This document shows, piece by piece, positions 5,937-8,738 of a stretch of DNA of 8,738 nucleotides. A program made the translations under genes and the position numbers. Below the pieces are notes generated by a model that saw nothing but the letters and a program-made list of their open reading frames with translations, made no database searches and was not told where the DNA came from. This DNA is from Verrucomicrobia subdivision 6 bacterium BACL9 MAG-120507-bin52 (GTDB lineage: Bacteria > Verrucomicrobiota > Verrucomicrobiia > Methylacidiphilales > Verrucolacustridaceae), in assembly GCA_001438005.1 (NCBI GenBank), contig LIBO01000029.1, positions 1-8,738 of the forward strand. The letters are read 5' to 3'. The first letter of the stretch is position 1. Each line of letters starts with the position of its first letter.

Positions 5937-6602
5937 CAAGCGAATGATTCCGCGGCGCAGACCAACGGTGACAGCCTCGGTGCGATCCCGAACCTTGAGT
6001 TTGGCAATGATGCTTTTTAAGTGAGCTTTGACGGTGTGTTCGGTGACCCCCATTTTATCGGCTAACTCCTTGTTGCTATCCCCTCCTACCAGGCGTTGTA
6101 AAACATCCAGCTCACGCTCCGTCAGCTTATCTTTTCCAGCGTGAGCTTCCATTTTTTTGGCAATGTCGTCTGGAATCCAGTTCTTGCCGTTCGCGACGGC
6201 CCGAAGTGCGGCGGCGAGGTCGTCCCCCGGGCTATTTTTCAAAATATATCCCACCGCGCCTGCCTCGAAAGCGGCATGAATCTCCTCGTCTCCTTGATGT
6301 GTGGTCAACATGACTATCCGTGCTTGCGGGTCGATTTGGCGAATGGCACGGGTGGCCTCCACGCCGTCGAGGAGGGGCATTCGTAAATCCATCAGGACAA
6401 TCTGGGGCTGAAGTTGACGATACATTTCGACTGCCTTTTGACCGTTCTCACCTTCGCCGACGACTTTGAATCCTGCGTCCGTGCCCAAAAGAGCGCGAAT
6501 TCCTGCGCGGACAACGGAGTGGTCATCCACAATGAGGATCGTGATACGATCCGCTGCATGAGTGGCAGCGGAGGACTTTTTTTGAGGGAGGTTGGCTTTC
6601 AT
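5928..6602 (-). CDS. NarL/FixJ-family response regulator
   Basis: This is a cytoplasmic DNA-binding regulator of 224 residues. A 19-residue basic lead is followed by a receiver domain (about 20-137) with acidic pocket D26-D27, phospho-acceptor D72 in LMDLRMP, T100 in VMLTT and K122 in YILKN. These are the full set of receiver landmarks. A LuxR/GerE helix-turn-helix occupies about residues 157-220: LTERELDVLQRL, then SNKELADKMGVTEHTVKAHLKSI, then KLKVRDRTEAV. The start codon ATG (6602-6600) overlaps the stop of the upstream kinase as ATGA, so the two are probably translationally coupled and the kinase is the natural phosphodonor. No Shine-Dalgarno is strong here, which fits coupling. Its target genes are unknown. 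The adjacent glycoside hydrolases are candidates by proximity only. Confidence 0.96.
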   Translation of the reverse strand: MKANLPQKKSSAATHAADRITILIVDDHSVVRAGIRALLGTDAGFKVVGEGENGQKAVEMYRQLQPQIVLMDLRMPLLDGVEATRAIRQIDPQARIVMLTTHQGDEEIHAAFEAGAVGYILKNSPGDDLAAALRAVANGKNWIPDDIAKKMEAHAGKDKLTERELDVLQRLVGGDSNKELADKMGVTEHTVKAHLKSIIAKLKVRDRTEAVTVGLRRGIIRLPE

Positions 6603-8725
6603 GAGTTGGAAGAGATTTCCGGCGAAAGTACAGGTGAAATTGCAAGAGTGATGCGGACAATCGTGCCACGCGGGACTCCTTTTTCAATTTGCAAAACCGC
6701 ACCAATGCGTTTGGCGCGTTCTTGCATGCCGCGAATACCAAAACCGTGGTGGGGGTCGGGCTGGCGGGCCGCCTCGGACATACCAACGCCATCATCCGTC
6801 ACGCTGAGAATAATCTTTTCGGGCGACAGGATCATTTGGAGCCCGAGTTGGGAAGCCGAGGCGTGTTTCACTGCATTGGTGCCGGCCTCTTGGACGATCC
6901 GTAAAAGATTCTGTTTGAGAAAAGCCTCCAACGGGGGCAAGTCTCCCTGAACGTTGGCCTGAAAATCTAATCCGGCCGAATCGGCGCTCTGTTTCAGAAC
7001 CCGGGTCATGGCCTCAATCAGGTCGAAGCTCTCCAGTGCTTGCGGAGTAAGATCCCAGATCGACCGGCGTAATTCGGCATGAGTCTGGGTAATACCCTCT
7101 TTGGCAACCTCCAGGTGATGCTTCGCTCGCTCTCCGCCCGGAGGAATTAGAGCCAAAGCGGTTTTACATTGGAGCGAAAGTCCCACCAGCGACTGTTCTA
7201 AAGTGTCGTGCAAATCCGCCGCCAAACGTGCCCGCTCGTTCAGAACCGCGTTGCGTTCCCGAATGTCACCTTGAAGGCCTAAATTTTTGGTCAAGAGGTG
7301 GCGACCCCAAAGAGAGACGGCCAAAAGGACGAGAAGCGCGACCGCGAGGGCCAGGGCAAGTCGGCGAGCGGTAAAGGGGCTGGCCGGGCGTAGAAGCGTG
7401 ATGTCCGCCAAAGAAGGAACCAGAAGAAAAAAACCTTGGAAGGAGCCCTCGTGATCAGTCTGGGTGTAGCAGATCCCCTTGACGGCGATCTGGCTTCCGA
7501 TTTCGAAGCGGTCGGCACGTTTCTCGGGGTAGATTTGTGTAAACTCTGCCGTGACTACGCCCTCCGAGGTTTTGACCGCCAAGGTCAACGTGGTGAAGGA
7601 GGGTTTGAGCACGCTTGGCTTTTCCAGGATATTGACGAGTTGACCTTCGATCCGCGTCAAGTCGCCGTGAAGATATCCATCCCGCAATTGTTGCACCGAT
7701 TGGATGCTCTTCGGCACAACTTTCCCTTGGTTTCCTGTGGGAGAAAAAATCGCATCGACCAGGATCGGTAAACCCCGTTCGACAATGGGAAATCCAACCA
7801 CCTCAATCTCATCCCCGATTTTCGGGGCAATTTCCTCGGCTAAGCGCACCTCGAGGCCGCCCGTGGCATCGCTCAAATACAGCGTGTCACCAGAGTGAAA
7901 AGTCACGATACCCTGGATCAAAAACCGCCGGCCGGGTGAGTTGTCGATCGAGTATTGGGTGATCGAGCGGATCGGGGTGGGGGGCGAGCTGCGCGGATCA
8001 GGGCTGGCCGGTTGGATAAGACGTAGGTCGTCCGAGGAAGATAGCCAAAGTTGAACGGAAACAAGACGCCGCAGGTTGTAGTTCATGCGTTTGGGAGTTG
8101 GCACTCCCGCGGTACTGATCTTGGCACCGAGAAATTTACTTATGGGGGGCTCAAAGTTACGGGGAAGCATGAGATCGACGCGGCTCGACCCCTCCACGAG
8201 GGCCAAAATCCACTGGCCAGCTTCTTTTCGGGCGGAGTGAACCCATCCCTGCACCTGAACCCTTTGCCCGTCCTCTGATCCTGTCACGAGCTGCTCAATC
8301 GATACGCTTTTGGCAGGAGGCAGGGAAGAGGAACCCACTGCTTTCCAGAGGGGTCGTCCCACGATGGGGGCAAAAGCCCCAGGCTCGGTTACCCCCGTGA
8401 CCCGGAGGAGGGTTCCAGGGGTTGGAATGGGCTGAACACGTGAGTCGACAAAAACACCTGCGGATGAATCTTGAATAAAAAATTGGCCATTCCATGAGGG
8501 GTCGGCTGCCGTGACAACACCCTGAATTTGTATTGGGAGATGCTGTTGGGCTTCCTCCTCTTTGAGAGAGAGGATCTGCTGGGCCTGCGTGATGGGGGGA
8601 GGCGGTGTTGCGAAAATTGCCAAAGGGAAAAAAAGCAAGGCCAAGTAAGAAAGGGCAGAGAAGGATTTCTGCTTTTCCAAGAAAGAGAAAAAAGAGCCGC
8701 GAGATGATGGGAAGAAAAACAACAA
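6599..8725 (-). CDS. Membrane sensor histidine kinase (HisKA_3 type) with OB-fold-like repeat sensor
   Basis: This is a 708-residue kinase. Residues about 21-40 are hydrophobic (signal peptide or anchor). Residues about 45-450 are extracytoplasmic and look like four degenerate beta-rich repeats, each opening with an h-x-h-x-G-x-V strand (G69, G160, G272, G361). Repeats 1 and 3 carry FFIQDSSAGVFV and LYLSDATGGLEV, which suggests OB folds. One membrane helix lies at about 454-475. The HisKA_3 dimerisation domain has phospho-acceptor H506 in AADLHDTLEQS and LRRSIWDLTP. The HATPase domain has an N-box E613/N617 (QEAGTNAVKHA), a G1 box D645-G646-V647-G648, and FGIRGMQERAKRIG. An in-frame TAG at 8732-8734 bounds the frame, and no ATG precedes the folded region, so the start must be non-ATG: TTG at 8725, 8722 or 8680. 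It forms an operon with the response regulator through a 4-base ATGA overlap. The signal sensed is unknown. Confidence 0.94.
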   Translation of the reverse strand: MLFFFPSSRGSFFSFLEKQKSFSALSYLALLFFPLAIFATPPPPITQAQQILSLKEEEAQQHLPIQIQGVVTAADPSWNGQFFIQDSSAGVFVDSRVQPIPTPGTLLRVTGVTEPGAFAPIVGRPLWKAVGSSSLPPAKSVSIEQLVTGSEDGQRVQVQGWVHSARKEAGQWILALVEGSSRVDLMLPRNFEPPISKFLGAKISTAGVPTPKRMNYNLRRLVSVQLWLSSSDDLRLIQPASPDPRSSPPTPIRSITQYSIDNSPGRRFLIQGIVTFHSGDTLYLSDATGGLEVRLAEEIAPKIGDEIEVVGFPIVERGLPILVDAIFSPTGNQGKVVPKSIQSVQQLRDGYLHGDLTRIEGQLVNILEKPSVLKPSFTTLTLAVKTSEGVVTAEFTQIYPEKRADRFEIGSQIAVKGICYTQTDHEGSFQGFFLLVPSLADITLLRPASPFTARRLALALAVALLVLLAVSLWGRHLLTKNLGLQGDIRERNAVLNERARLAADLHDTLEQSLVGLSLQCKTALALIPPGGERAKHHLEVAKEGITQTHAELRRSIWDLTPQALESFDLIEAMTRVLKQSADSAGLDFQANVQGDLPPLEAFLKQNLLRIVQEAGTNAVKHASASQLGLQMILSPEKIILSVTDDGVGMSEAARQPDPHHGFGIRGMQERAKRIGAVLQIEKGVPRGTIVRITLAISPVLSPEISSNS

Positions 8726-8738
8726 TCGAAACTATGGG

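Noticed and set aside
1..8738. tRNA/rRNA genes, CRISPR array, insertion sequences, attachment sites, toxin-antitoxin or defence genes
   Set aside because: No cloverleaf, regular spacer-repeat pattern, terminal inverted repeats with transposase, or corresponding protein motifs were found on either strand.

Overview
The window holds five genes, all recognisable. Three encode carbohydrate-active enzymes on the left, and two form a sensor kinase/response regulator pair on the right. The genes are moderately GC-rich. The export signals, the modular wall or plant glycan-type enzymes, and the concanavalin A-like modules (the type often annotated 'regulation of enolase protein 1') fit a free-living, polysaccharide-degrading, Gram-negative-type bacterium. 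Verrucomicrobiota is my best guess, with Planctomycetota or Acidobacteriota as alternatives. This taxonomic call is inference from protein style only.

Layout. 1-2568 (minus) is the largest coding region on the left: 856 codons with no stop, running off the left edge. It encodes a secreted modular glycoside hydrolase with a GH5-like catalytic domain, a fascin-like beta-trefoil, a ConA-like module, a chitobiase/hexosaminidase C-terminal-type module and a second ConA-like module cut by the window edge. 2569-2803 is non-coding and carries the GH5 leader and a G9 tract. 2804-4246 (minus) is a secreted GH30 enzyme. 4247-4405 is a divergent control region with a repeated 8-mer and a perfect 15-bp palindromic element. 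4406-5884 (plus) is a GH1 beta-glucosidase-type enzyme with a probable Tat signal. 5928-6602 and 6599-8725 (both minus) are a NarL/FixJ-type response regulator and its histidine kinase; the kinase is upstream and the two overlap by ATGA.

How it may work together (inference). The GH5 enzyme would cut a polymer outside the cell or at its surface. The GH30 enzyme would act on beta-glucan, xylan or glucosyl-conjugate linkages. The GH1 enzyme, exported folded through Tat, would finish oligosaccharides in the periplasm. The two-component pair could sense a glycan or envelope signal, but nothing in the sequence proves that it controls the three enzymes.

The most unusual items are the kinase's extracytoplasmic region, which looks like four degenerate OB-fold-like repeats, and the modular tail of the GH5 enzyme. 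I did not see a clearly new defence or mobile system. No tRNA, rRNA, CRISPR array, transposase or integrase is visible.
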